A DNA stretch of 39,638 nt. Source: CAZSDW01 sp964605705 (GTDB taxonomy: Bacteria; Fidelibacterota; UBA2242). This document shows, in pieces, positions 16,310-24,379 of this stretch. A model generated the notes under the pieces. It saw only the letters and a list, made by a program, of their open reading frames with translations. It was not told the DNA's origin and made no database searches. Both the position numbers and the translations under genes were made by a program. How positions within the stretch are numbered: the first letter of the stretch is position 1; every line of letters starts with the position of its first letter. The DNA is taken from the NCBI GenBank assembly GCA_964605705.1, contig CAZSDW010000031.1, forward strand, positions 1-39,638. The letters are read 5' to 3'.

Positions 16310-17266
16310 TTAATTATCATTTTCTCTTCGGAGAACAACACTCGTCGCGCCCCAGCCGCCACCGGAACCGTCTGCCGTTTCAAAGGATTCCACAATTGCC
16401 AATTTTGACAGGATAGACTGAACAATCCGGCGTAATGTGCCGGTCCCTTTGCCGTGGATGATACGAACCGAATAAATTCTCTTTTCCCGACAGGCATTCA
16501 GATAGTCTGGCACCAGTTCTTTCACTTCCTGGGGCTGAAAAGTGTGTAAGTCCAGAACGCCATTGATCGGAATTTCCAGAGCTGTCTCCCGGTTAAGTTG
16601 CGCAAACGCACGGTGTGCCTCGGCAACAAAACGCCGAACTTTGGTATAATCCTTCCGCCCATTTTCCGCCTCCACTCCCGTATGAGCATCCACCCCATCA
16701 GGCTGTACAGTTATAATGGCGTCGAACACATTGACAGGTGTCAAACCGCCGGCAAGGATGATCGGTTTCGGGGAAGTTTCCACGATCTTGCGACTATTTG
16801 CCCAGTCATGGGTTTTGCCGGTCGCGCCCGTTGCGCCGGTTTCAGGATCGAAAGTATCGGTAATGAAAGCATCCACGTATCCGGATAGCTTTTCGATATC
16901 AGCCAGCAGTAATGCTTCATTATTTTCTCGAATTACCAGACTCTTGATGATTTTCAATCGTGGATTTAATCGTCGTATTTTTTTCAATTCAGTAATACTT
17001 ACCTGTCCGTGCAACTGGACGATTGAAACACCCAACTGCTCACAGAAACGATTAATCTCTATCGCGTCGTCGAGATAGGTAATTAAAACCGCCTGATGAG
17101 GGGTGGGAATTGTCTTGATAATCTCCGCCACTTGTGCCTCACTCAGATCTTCTTCATTAACCGGCAGTCGCAGCGGAAATCCCAGCAGGTCCACACCAGC
17201 CTCCATCAGCAGATCGGCTTCCTGCTGATTGCTAATCCCGGCAATCTGAACAACATTATGAAACAA
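16310..17266 (-). CDS. TrpF-like (phosphoribosylanthranilate isomerase fold) - Smr domain fusion
   Basis: This 318-residue protein joins two domains. Residues 1-220 follow phosphoribosylanthranilate isomerase: QIAGIS, AGVDLLGF, VQLHG, FITDTFDPETG, TGKTHDW, ILAGGL and GVDAHTGVE, with the general-acid Asp kept at 137. The catalytic Cys of the KxCGIT motif is replaced by Ala9, so normal tryptophan-pathway isomerisation is doubtful. Residues about 232-318 form an Smr domain with LDLH (238-241) and HGKGTGTLR (271-279), the motifs of MutS2-type nuclease domains. Start TTG 17266 overlaps the end of the pseudouridine-synthase gene by 11 bp, with GGAG 5 nt upstream, implying coupled translation. There are no tryptophan genes nearby. 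The function is unknown; RNA or DNA processing is one option. Confidence 0.75.
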   Translation of the reverse strand: MFHNVVQIAGISNQQEADLLMEAGVDLLGFPLRLPVNEEDLSEAQVAEIIKTIPTPHQAVLITYLDDAIEINRFCEQLGVSIVQLHGQVSITELKKIRRLNPRLKIIKSLVIRENNEALLLADIEKLSGYVDAFITDTFDPETGATGATGKTHDWANSRKIVETSPKPIILAGGLTPVNVFDAIITVQPDGVDAHTGVEAENGRKDYTKVRRFVAEAHRAFAQLNRETALEIPINGVLDLHTFQPQEVKELVPDYLNACREKRIYSVRIIHGKGTGTLRRIVQSILSKLAIVESFETADGSGGGWGATSVVLRRENDN

Positions 17267-17912
17267 AATCGCTCCAGTAATTTTCAGGTTCGCAGCGGAA
17301 TGTCATCATTTCCTGCAGCGTTGGATGGATAATGCTTAGTTCACCGGCATGCAGGGCAATCGCCCGGTTGGGAAACTTTATTGTCGAGCCATAACGAAAA
17401 TCCCCGATTATTGGAAATCCGCGATGCGCAAACTGCACCCGAATCTGGTGATGTTTTCCGGTGATCAATTCGACTTCAACCAGGGATATATTATTGTGAG
17501 ATTTTATTTTATGAAAAATAAGTTCTGAATTTGGTTCACCAACAGCAATATAGCTACTGGCTTCCCGTCTTTCAATGCGATCCTGCCAGCGTCCGTTGTC
17601 GGGCACTTCTCCAGTAACCAGGCAGCGATAGATTTTCCGGATCTGTTTCTGCTGAAATTGTTTCATCAACCGGCTGGCGGCTTTGGATGTCCGGGCAAAG
17701 ACAATCACTCCTGATGCTGGTCGGTCCAGGCGATGGACGAGCCCCAAATATACCGCACCGGGCTTGGCATACTTTGCACCAATATACATTTTGGCTGATT
17801 CCAGCAGGGTCTCATCACCGGTCTGGTCACCCTGCACCAGTATTCCAGGAGGCTTACAGAGCACCAGCAGATGATTATCTTCATACAGTATTTTCAGTTT
17901 TTTCGGGTCCAT
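17256..17912 (-). CDS. RluA-family 23S/tRNA pseudouridine synthase
   Basis: This 218-residue cytoplasmic enzyme contains the RluA catalytic motif HRLDRPASG with Asp63, the upstream KPPGILVQGD segment, and the closing HHQIRVQFAHRGFPIIGD block. It has no N-terminal S4 domain, which is normal for the short RluA/RluC-like subgroup, and the exact RNA position modified cannot be told. Its stop codon lies inside the start region of the TrpF-like-Smr gene, making the two a coupled pair. It is transcribed divergently from the exporter cassette, and the shared 185-bp region holds the palindromes described separately. Confidence 0.85.
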   Translation of the reverse strand: MDPKKLKILYEDNHLLVLCKPPGILVQGDQTGDETLLESAKMYIGAKYAKPGAVYLGLVHRLDRPASGVIVFARTSKAASRLMKQFQQKQIRKIYRCLVTGEVPDNGRWQDRIERREASSYIAVGEPNSELIFHKIKSHNNISLVEVELITGKHHQIRVQFAHRGFPIIGDFRYGSTIKFPNRAIALHAGELSIIHPTLQEMMTFRCEPENYWSDFVS

Positions 17913-17957
17913 CCTAAAATTTCTCTTCTACGAATTTAGTCATTTTTGAAGATTTTC

Positions 17958-18005
17958 ACAGTTCTCAAACTGTTCAGAATCGAATGAACTGTCCGATATC
18001 GGACA
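17958..18005. promoter_or_regulatory. Two dyads upstream of the exporter cassette, candidate enhancer sites
   Basis: TGTCCGATATCGGACA (17990-18005) is a perfect 16-bp palindrome. ACAGTT-CTCA-AACTGT (17958-17973) is a second dyad. Both lie 55-100 bp upstream of the -24/-12 element, the usual place for binding sites of NtrC-type activators such as the one encoded in this cassette. The first could instead overlap a weak minus-strand promoter of the pseudouridine-synthase gene. Confidence 0.5.
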
Positions 18006-18059
18006 CTTTATAAAACGGTCAAAACTCCTAAGTTTATGTTATTATGTTAATTGTGTCTC

Positions 18060-18075
18060 TGGCACGGTGATTGAC
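18060..18075 (+). promoter_or_regulatory. Sigma-54 (-24/-12) promoter of the exporter/two-component cassette
   Basis: TGGCACGGTGATTGAC matches the sigma-54 consensus TGGCACG-N4-TTGC at every defined position except the final C (A here), with correct spacing. Transcription would begin near 18086, giving a leader of about 12 nt that includes GAGAGA before the ATG at 18098. The cassette encodes a sigma-54-dependent response regulator, which supports the call. Confidence 0.6.
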
Positions 18076-18097
18076 ACAAGCATAACAGAGAGAAAAA

Positions 18098-18520
18098 ATG
18101 GATCGACAACTTACCAGACAACAAATCAAAAAAAACAGGCAGCAACAGCTTGCCCGGTATTTTTTCTGTATTTCCGGATTTATCTGCCTGTTGCTTGTTT
18201 TTCGGTTGTTTATCACCATTCCCCGGCAACTCAATTCACAAAGCTCGTTTATTTCATCCCTTGGGCAAAATGGTTTTATTTCCATGAAAAACACGGTTAT
18301 CACCCTGTCGATCCCCGCCGGTCAACCGATTTCCAAATACCTGCATTTCAATAAAATCTGCATCGGCAGGCTCTGGAAGCTGACCATCACACATGATGAT
18401 TCGGCACTGGAAATAGAGCTGCTGATTCAGAGCATCCGCTTTAATAACTTTGCTAGAAATAATCCAAAGGCAATTCCCCATCAATTCTGCACCCTGGAAG
18501 GAGTCGGCAGTGGATCGTGA
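18098..18520 (+). CDS. Small single-pass membrane protein at the head of the exporter cassette
   Basis: This 140-residue protein has a very basic, Gln-rich start (RQQIKKNRQQQ) and one membrane segment (about 21-40). An extracytoplasmic part of about 95 residues follows, without a recognised domain. No family is recognised. It is the first gene behind the sigma-54 promoter and its last codons overlap the GTG start of the HlyD-type gene by 11 bp, so it belongs to the exporter operon. It could be an accessory or sensing subunit. Confidence 0.6.
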   Translation: MDRQLTRQQIKKNRQQQLARYFFCISGFICLLLVFRLFITIPRQLNSQSSFISSLGQNGFISMKNTVITLSIPAGQPISKYLHFNKICIGRLWKLTITHDDSALEIELLIQSIRFNNFARNNPKAIPHQFCTLEGVGSGS

Positions 18521-19757
18521 TATATCAAACAGTCAGCTTAGAGTTCGGAAAATAAAAAGGGTCTCACAGGCGCTTATTGCAGTTGTTCTGTTTGTACTGA
18601 TCATTATACTGTTTCGGTCGGTGTTGCAGTCATCTCTCAAACAGTCCCAGTTATTAACGGCGGTCGCGGAAATTGGGGATATCGAGGGTGCTATTACCGC
18701 TTCAGGCATCGTCATTCCGGAATTTGAGCAGATTATTACCAGTCCGATCCAGTCCCGGATCGAAGCGATTTACCATCGTTCCGGTGAAACTGTTCAAAAG
18801 GACAGTTCAATATTGAAATTAAATAAGGAATTTACCCAGAACACACTGGATCAAATGCGGGACGAACTGGCATTGAAAATCAATCGCAAAGAACAATTGA
18901 AACTGAAAATCGAACGGAGCCTGATTGACCTGAACGCCCAGTACGACATCAATCAGCTTCAGATTCAGTTCCTCGAATCCAAAGTTGAGGTGCAGAAACG
19001 CTTGAATAATATCGGTGTCGGTATCCAGGAAGAACTCAATCAGGCAATTCTGAATCTCGAAATATCCCGGCGCGAGCTCGAACAATTAAAAAAACGGATC
19101 GACAATGATAAAAAATCGCTTGACGCCGATCTGACCGAGCTGGAGCTGGAAATTCAAATCCAGGAAAAAACAATTAAAAATCTCTGCCGCCAGCTGGAGC
19201 TCGCCGACGTTAAATCCATAAATACCGGTGTCGTCACTTGGGTCAACGACGATATCGGCGCCAACATCAATCCCGGCGATATTATTGCCCGGGTGGCGGA
19301 TTTGAGCAGCTTCAAGATCGAGGGCAAAATTTCAGACATTCATGCAGCCAGGATTATGATCGGAAATCCAGTTCGGATCCGGATTGGCGACAGCAATCTG
19401 AATGGCACCATTTCCGGCATACAACCGACGATTCAAAACGGTATCATCAATTTTACCGTTCAACTCGAAGATAAAACCAGTAATCTGCTGCGCTCCAATC
19501 TGCGGGTCGATGTCTTCGTCATTACATCATTTAAAAGTAATGTTGTTCGGGTCAAAAATGGCCCCTTTATCAACGGCTCAGGTGACCAGGATATTTTCGT
19601 CATTGAAAACGGTATTGCCTTCCGCCGGCGGGTTTTAATCGGCGATACCAATTTTGACTGGGCGGAAATCATCAGTGGTGTCACCGCCGGTGAAACAGTT
19701 ATCATCTCCAGCACCGAGAAATATATTCATCGGGAAAAAGTGAAAATCAAAGCGTGA
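18510..19757 (+). CDS. HlyD/MacA-type periplasmic adaptor (membrane fusion protein)
   Basis: This protein has 415 residues from GTG 18510, chosen because AAGGAG lies 6 nt upstream and the upstream extension has no domain. One N-terminal membrane segment (about 17-37) is followed by a first lipoyl half (GDIEGAITASGIV). A long antiparallel coiled coil (about 105-235) is rich in Leu, Glu, Lys and Gln. The second lipoyl half and beta-barrel follow (NTGVVTWVNDDIGANINPGD, FKIEGKISD). The C-terminal domain includes VFVIENGIAFRRRV and GETVIIS. It should link the inner-membrane ABC transporter to an outer-membrane channel, which is not encoded here. Confidence 0.85.
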   Translation: MDRDISNSQLRVRKIKRVSQALIAVVLFVLIIILFRSVLQSSLKQSQLLTAVAEIGDIEGAITASGIVIPEFEQIITSPIQSRIEAIYHRSGETVQKDSSILKLNKEFTQNTLDQMRDELALKINRKEQLKLKIERSLIDLNAQYDINQLQIQFLESKVEVQKRLNNIGVGIQEELNQAILNLEISRRELEQLKKRIDNDKKSLDADLTELELEIQIQEKTIKNLCRQLELADVKSINTGVVTWVNDDIGANINPGDIIARVADLSSFKIEGKISDIHAARIMIGNPVRIRIGDSNLNGTISGIQPTIQNGIINFTVQLEDKTSNLLRSNLRVDVFVITSFKSNVVRVKNGPFINGSGDQDIFVIENGIAFRRRVLIGDTNFDWAEIISGVTAGETVIISSTEKYIHREKVKIKA

Positions 19758-19816
19758 ACCGTGAGTCGTGAATAGTGAAATGAAAATAAATATAGAAAAG
19801 AGTTATAGGAGTAGTC

Positions 19817-20482
19817 ATGATTAAGTTAAGTAATGTTGACAAAGTGTATCAGACCGAAAAGATCGAAACCCTTGCATTGAGCGGAATCAATCTGGAGATC
19901 AATAAGGGTAATTTCCTCTCCATCATGGGACCATCAGGCTGTGGAAAAAGCACCCTGTTGAATATCATGGGTTTGCTGGACACTCCCAGCCATGGACAGG
20001 TCGAAATCGAGGGTCAGCCAGCCAACCGGCTAAAAGATAAACAGCTGGCAGCTTTGCGGAACCGGAAGATTGGTTTTGTGTTTCAGAGTTTCCACTTGAT
20101 CAACGATCTCAATGTCGTGGATAACGTCGAAATTCCGTTGCTGTATCGACGGGTTTCCGGATCTGAGCGTCGCAAGCGCGCTCTGGCGGCTCTTGAAAAA
20201 GTCGGGCTCAGCACCCGGACAAAACATTTTCCGTCACAGCTATCCGGCGGTCAGCGCCAGCGCGTAGCCATTGCCCGGGCGATTGTCGGTGAACCGGAAA
20301 TCATTCTCGCTGATGAACCAACCGGCAATCTGGACAGCAATATGGGACAGGAGATTATTGATATTCTTTTAAATCTCAACTGCAATGACCACACAACTAT
20401 TGCCATGGTGACCCACGATGAACGTATTGCTCAACAGACCCATCAGATTATCCACCTTTTTGACGGCAGTCAGGTCAATTAA
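19817..20482 (+). CDS. ABC transporter ATPase, MacB/LolD-type
   Basis: A 221-residue nucleotide-binding subunit with Walker A GPSGCGKST (38-46), Q-loop VFQSFHL, signature LSGGQ (142-146), Walker B IILADEP (162-168) and the switch His in VTHD. Length and sequence are typical of the MacB/LolD/FtsE-like group, which powers mechanotransmission rather than substrate passage through the membrane. It sits between the adaptor gene and two permease genes in one operon. TAGGAG precedes the ATG. Confidence 0.93.
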   Translation: MIKLSNVDKVYQTEKIETLALSGINLEINKGNFLSIMGPSGCGKSTLLNIMGLLDTPSHGQVEIEGQPANRLKDKQLAALRNRKIGFVFQSFHLINDLNVVDNVEIPLLYRRVSGSERRKRALAALEKVGLSTRTKHFPSQLSGGQRQRVAIARAIVGEPEIILADEPTGNLDSNMGQEIIDILLNLNCNDHTTIAMVTHDERIAQQTHQIIHLFDGSQVN

Positions 20483-20497
20483 AAACAGGAGCCCGAA

Positions 20498-21748
20498 ATG
20501 ATCAAAAATTATATCAAAATCGCCTGGAAGGTTCTGCTGCGTCACAAATTGTTCACCTTTATCAGTCTGTTCGGAATCAGTTTTACCTTGCTGATCCTGG
20601 TAATTGTGACTTCTTTTATTGACCACTCCGTCGGCAAACAATCTCCTGAAGAGAAACAAAACCGGATTCTGTCCGTGACATATTTCAAACTCAGGGGCGG
20701 TAATCGCGGAACCATAGCGGGACCGGTGATGAGTTATTACTTTCTCGATAAGTATGTTAAAAGTATGCAGACCCCGGAAGCGGTCACCATATCCAATTTT
20801 CATAAAAACATCATCACCTATAAGGACAATAAGAAATTCAGCTTTGCCACCAAGTACACGGATGCGGAATTCTGGAAGATTTATGATTTCAAGTTTCTGG
20901 AAGGTAAAGCCTTCAACGGCAATGATGTTGATCAAATCAACCAAGTTGCCGTCATTACTGAAGAAACCCGGGAAAAATATTTTAGCGGTCAACCGGCAGT
21001 GGGCAAGTACCTGAATTTGAACGATAAGGATTTCCGCGTTATTGGTGTCGTTGAAAACATCTCGCTGCTGCGGATTCTGCCCTATGCCGATGTCTGGCTA
21101 CCGATTACCAATTCCACCGCCAATATCTATGAATCAAAGTTTATCACCGCAGAATTTCCAGGCTATTATGCCGCGATTCTGGCAAAACAAGCTTCCGATA
21201 TTCCAATGATCAAAGCCGAGTTCCGGAAAAACCTTTCCATGGTGGAATTCCCGGATGAAAGTTATAAAGAGATTTATGGCGGAGCCGAGTCTTATGCCGA
21301 GACCCTTTCGAGAATGTTCATGGGCAGAGCCGAAGAAACTAATATGTCTGGTTTAATGCTCATCCTGTTTCTGCTGATGCTCCTTTTTATGGTTCTGCCG
21401 ACGATCAACTTGGTAAATATCAATATCAGCCGCATCATGGAGCGCTCATCGGAAATCGGGGTCCGCAAAGCCTTTGGTGCTTCATCTAGAACACTGGTCG
21501 GACAATTTATCGTTGAAAATATAATGGTGACGCTGATCGGTGGTCTGATCAGCATTAGCCTGTCTTTGATCGTTATTCAAATTATCAATAACAGCGGGAT
21601 CATTCCCCACCTGCATCTCAATATGAACTGGCGAATTCTGTACAAAAGCCTGATCATTTGCATATTTTTCGGTTTTCTGTCCGGCGTCTATCCGGCATTC
21701 AGGATGTCGCGACTGCATCCAGCCCAAGTTTTAAGAGGAGGTGAATAA
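20498..21748 (+). CDS. MacB/FtsX-type ABC permease, first copy
   Basis: A 416-residue four-helix permease: membrane segment 1 at about 21-41, a large periplasmic MacB-PCD domain (about 42-280; AVITEETREKYFSGQPAVGKY), and a C-terminal FtsX domain with three helices (LMLILFLLMLLFMVLPTINL; RSSEIGVRKAFGAS coupling motif; VYPAFRMSRLHPAQVLRGGE end). GGAG precedes the ATG, and the stop overlaps the next start as TAATG. It probably pairs with the following permease as a heterodimer to export a peptide, lipid or antibiotic. Confidence 0.9.
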   Translation: MIKNYIKIAWKVLLRHKLFTFISLFGISFTLLILVIVTSFIDHSVGKQSPEEKQNRILSVTYFKLRGGNRGTIAGPVMSYYFLDKYVKSMQTPEAVTISNFHKNIITYKDNKKFSFATKYTDAEFWKIYDFKFLEGKAFNGNDVDQINQVAVITEETREKYFSGQPAVGKYLNLNDKDFRVIGVVENISLLRILPYADVWLPITNSTANIYESKFITAEFPGYYAAILAKQASDIPMIKAEFRKNLSMVEFPDESYKEIYGGAESYAETLSRMFMGRAEETNMSGLMLILFLLMLLFMVLPTINLVNINISRIMERSSEIGVRKAFGASSRTLVGQFIVENIMVTLIGGLISISLSLIVIQIINNSGIIPHLHLNMNWRILYKSLIICIFFGFLSGVYPAFRMSRLHPAQVLRGGE

Positions 21749-22947
21749 TGCTGAAACATCTGTTTAAACTGATCTGGAATCGTAAACGCCACAATCTACT
21801 AATGACTCTGGAAATCCTGATCTCCTTTGTCGTCCTGTTTGTTGTCCTGACCACCGTCATATTCCTGATATCGAATTATCTGAAACCCCTGGGATTTAAT
21901 TATAAAAATGTCTGGATCGTTAACATCGACTGGCAAAATACCGAAAAGGCGAAAATTCAGGAAATGCTTCAGCAGATGAAATACACCATCGAATCATTTC
22001 CCGAGGTAAAAAGTTGCGCATTTTCAGAATCCTATATCTTTATTCCTGCAGCAACTACAAATAGTAATTTTAAATATAATGATCATTCCGTTTCTTCCAC
22101 AATTATGCGAACGGATGACCATTTCGCTGAAGTGCTGGAAGTGCCGTTGGTCGCCGGGCGCTGGTTTGATCGCAGTGATGATGTGGCTGCCCGTAATCCG
22201 GTAATAATCAATCGGAAGCTGGAAAAGGAACTCTTCTCTGGTGAGAACGGGCTTGGTAAGGTCATTCTCAATGACGATACTGAAATTCAGGTCGTCGGGA
22301 TTATTGATGATTTTCGCAATTCGGGTGAGCTAACACGGTCTAAAAACATTCTGATACAACGCATCAATTTCAATCAGCCAGCGGATAAAAATTCATTCCT
22401 GAGAGAAAATTTCGGTAAACGAATCCTGATAAAAACCACCCTCGGAACTGACGCCCAATTCGAAGAACGTCTGCTGAAACAGCTCTCATCGGTGGCAAGA
22501 GACTTCCGACTGAAAACTCTCCGGATGGAGGACGCCCGGATCAGTGCCAATAAACAATCAATGATCTTTCCGATTATTCTGCTGATTATCAGTGGCTTCC
22601 TGATCATCAATGTCAGCCTGGGACTGTTCGGAGTCATCTGGTACAACACCAATAAACGCCGGGCAGAGATTGGTCTGCGCCGGGCGCTCGGTTCCAGCGC
22701 TAAAAAGATCTATGGTCAAATTCTGGGAGAGGCTCTGGTCCTGTCCAGTTTTGGAATGATTTTGGGCGGTATCCTGGCGATCCAGATTCCAATTTTAAAC
22801 GTCGTGAGCTTCATTGAAAATAATATCTACACTATGGCATTTATAATGAGTGTTCTGTTCATCTATGGACTGGCGACAATCTGTGCCCTCTACCCGAGCA
22901 AAATTGCCGCGGGAATTGAGCCCGCAATGGCTTTACACGAAGAATAG
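21748..22947 (+). CDS. MacB/FtsX-type ABC permease, second copy
   Basis: A 399-residue partner of the preceding permease with the same plan: helix 1 (about 20-42), a periplasmic domain to about 275, and an FtsX domain with the coupling motif RRAEIGLRRALGSS and the terminus KIAAGIEPAMALHEE. The start codon overlaps the upstream stop, with AGGAGG 7 nt before, so translation is coupled. The two permeases are clearly diverged, supporting a heterodimeric transporter rather than a recent duplication. Confidence 0.9.
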   Translation: MLKHLFKLIWNRKRHNLLMTLEILISFVVLFVVLTTVIFLISNYLKPLGFNYKNVWIVNIDWQNTEKAKIQEMLQQMKYTIESFPEVKSCAFSESYIFIPAATTNSNFKYNDHSVSSTIMRTDDHFAEVLEVPLVAGRWFDRSDDVAARNPVIINRKLEKELFSGENGLGKVILNDDTEIQVVGIIDDFRNSGELTRSKNILIQRINFNQPADKNSFLRENFGKRILIKTTLGTDAQFEERLLKQLSSVARDFRLKTLRMEDARISANKQSMIFPIILLIISGFLIINVSLGLFGVIWYNTNKRRAEIGLRRALGSSAKKIYGQILGEALVLSSFGMILGGILAIQIPILNVVSFIENNIYTMAFIMSVLFIYGLATICALYPSKIAAGIEPAMALHEE

Positions 22948-22990
22948 TAGAATTTGATTTTTTATTAAACTTGGATAAATTGGAATCGAC

Positions 22991-24379
22991 ATGGCAGCAA
23001 AGCTCCTGATTATCGATGACGATCCTGCAATCCGAACATCGCTCAATTTCCTGCTGAAACGGGAAGGCTATACTCCGTTTACAACTTCGACTCCAGAGGA
23101 AGCGCTGAAAATTCTCGGGCAGGTATCCATCAATCTGATTCTGATGGACATGAACTACTCACGGGCAACCAGCGGCGAAGAAGGACTGGACTTGCTGAAA
23201 AAAATCAAAACCGGTTTTCCTGTTACCCCGGTCATCTTGATGACTGCCTGGGCGTCAATCCGGTTAGCCGTCGAGGGAATGAAGCTCGGCGCGGCTGACT
23301 TTATCAGCAAACCCTGGAACAATGAAAGCCTGTTGAAAGCAGTCGCTACTAATCTGATTTTAACCTTAGGGGCGGCAGGAACCAAACCGGAGATTTCCCG
23401 CCAGGAACTGGATCGGCGTTATAATTTTACTAAAATTATTGGCAATTCGCCGGAAATGCTCAAAATTCTCAACACCATCGGCAGGGTCAGCCGGACAGAT
23501 GCCGCGGTCCTCATCCTTGGAGAAAGTGGCACCGGTAAAGAACTGATCGCCGAAGCGATTCACATGAACAGTCCGCGCAAGGATCGAAATTTTATCAAGG
23601 TTAACCTTGGCGGGATTCCTTCGACTCTTTTCGAAACCGAGATGTTCGGGCATAAAAAAGGCGCCTTTACTGATGCCCGGAGCGATCGTATCGGACGCTT
23701 TGAAAGGGCGGATCACGGTACGATTTTTCTCGATGAAATCGGTGACCTGCCGCTTGGCAATCAGGTCAAACTGCTGCGGGTCCTTCAGGAGGGTTGCTTT
23801 GAAAAAATCGGCGCGACGCAAACCCAGACTACGGATATCCGTTTAATTTCCGCAACCAATCGGAACCTTAAAGAGATGGTGGAAAACGAACAGTTTCGGG
23901 AAGACCTTTTTTACCGTATTAACCTGATCACCCTGCAGCTGCCCCCCCTGCGGGAGCGGATTGATGACATTCCCCTACTGGTCAATCATTTTATCAACAA
24001 TCTGAAAACGATCTATCAGCACCCGATACTTACCGTAACGGACAGCGCTTTAAACTGGCTGAAGATACAGCCCTGGATTGGCAATATCCGGGAACTTAAA
24101 AACCTTGTCGAACGGGTCGTCGTAATGTCTCCGTCTGACGTAATTGACATTCGCGATTTCCGTTCACATAGTCAGGCTCTCCCGCAAAAACCCGGAAAAA
24201 GCGATTTGCCACCTATCGGCAGTATGACTCTGGATGATATCGAAAAAAACATGATTATCAAAGCCCTTGAATATCACAGTAACAATATCAGCAAAGCCGC
24301 CCAAACACTGGGGCTCAGCCGGGCTGCGCTCTACCGGCGCCTTGAGAAGTATGATCTGAGTGATGAGATTAAAATATAG
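22991..24379 (+). CDS. Sigma-54-dependent response regulator (NtrC type)
   Basis: This 462-residue regulator has a receiver domain with acidic pocket DDD (9-11), phospho-acceptor Asp53 and Lys107. The AAA+ domain has Walker A GESGTGKE (177-184), the sigma-54 contact loop GAFTDA (224-229), Walker B TIFLDEIGDL (244-253) and arginine fingers in the REDLFYRIN/PPLRERIDDI region. A Fis-type helix-turn-helix (KAAQTLGLSRAALYRRLEKYDL, ends at 457) closes the protein. The loop has Asp where the consensus GAFTGA has Gly, a variant seen in other family members. It is the probable activator of the cassette through the -24/-12 promoter at 18060 and the dyads upstream. Confidence 0.93.
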   Translation: MAAKLLIIDDDPAIRTSLNFLLKREGYTPFTTSTPEEALKILGQVSINLILMDMNYSRATSGEEGLDLLKKIKTGFPVTPVILMTAWASIRLAVEGMKLGAADFISKPWNNESLLKAVATNLILTLGAAGTKPEISRQELDRRYNFTKIIGNSPEMLKILNTIGRVSRTDAAVLILGESGTGKELIAEAIHMNSPRKDRNFIKVNLGGIPSTLFETEMFGHKKGAFTDARSDRIGRFERADHGTIFLDEIGDLPLGNQVKLLRVLQEGCFEKIGATQTQTTDIRLISATNRNLKEMVENEQFREDLFYRINLITLQLPPLRERIDDIPLLVNHFINNLKTIYQHPILTVTDSALNWLKIQPWIGNIRELKNLVERVVVMSPSDVIDIRDFRSHSQALPQKPGKSDLPPIGSMTLDDIEKNMIIKALEYHSNNISKAAQTLGLSRAALYRRLEKYDLSDEIKI

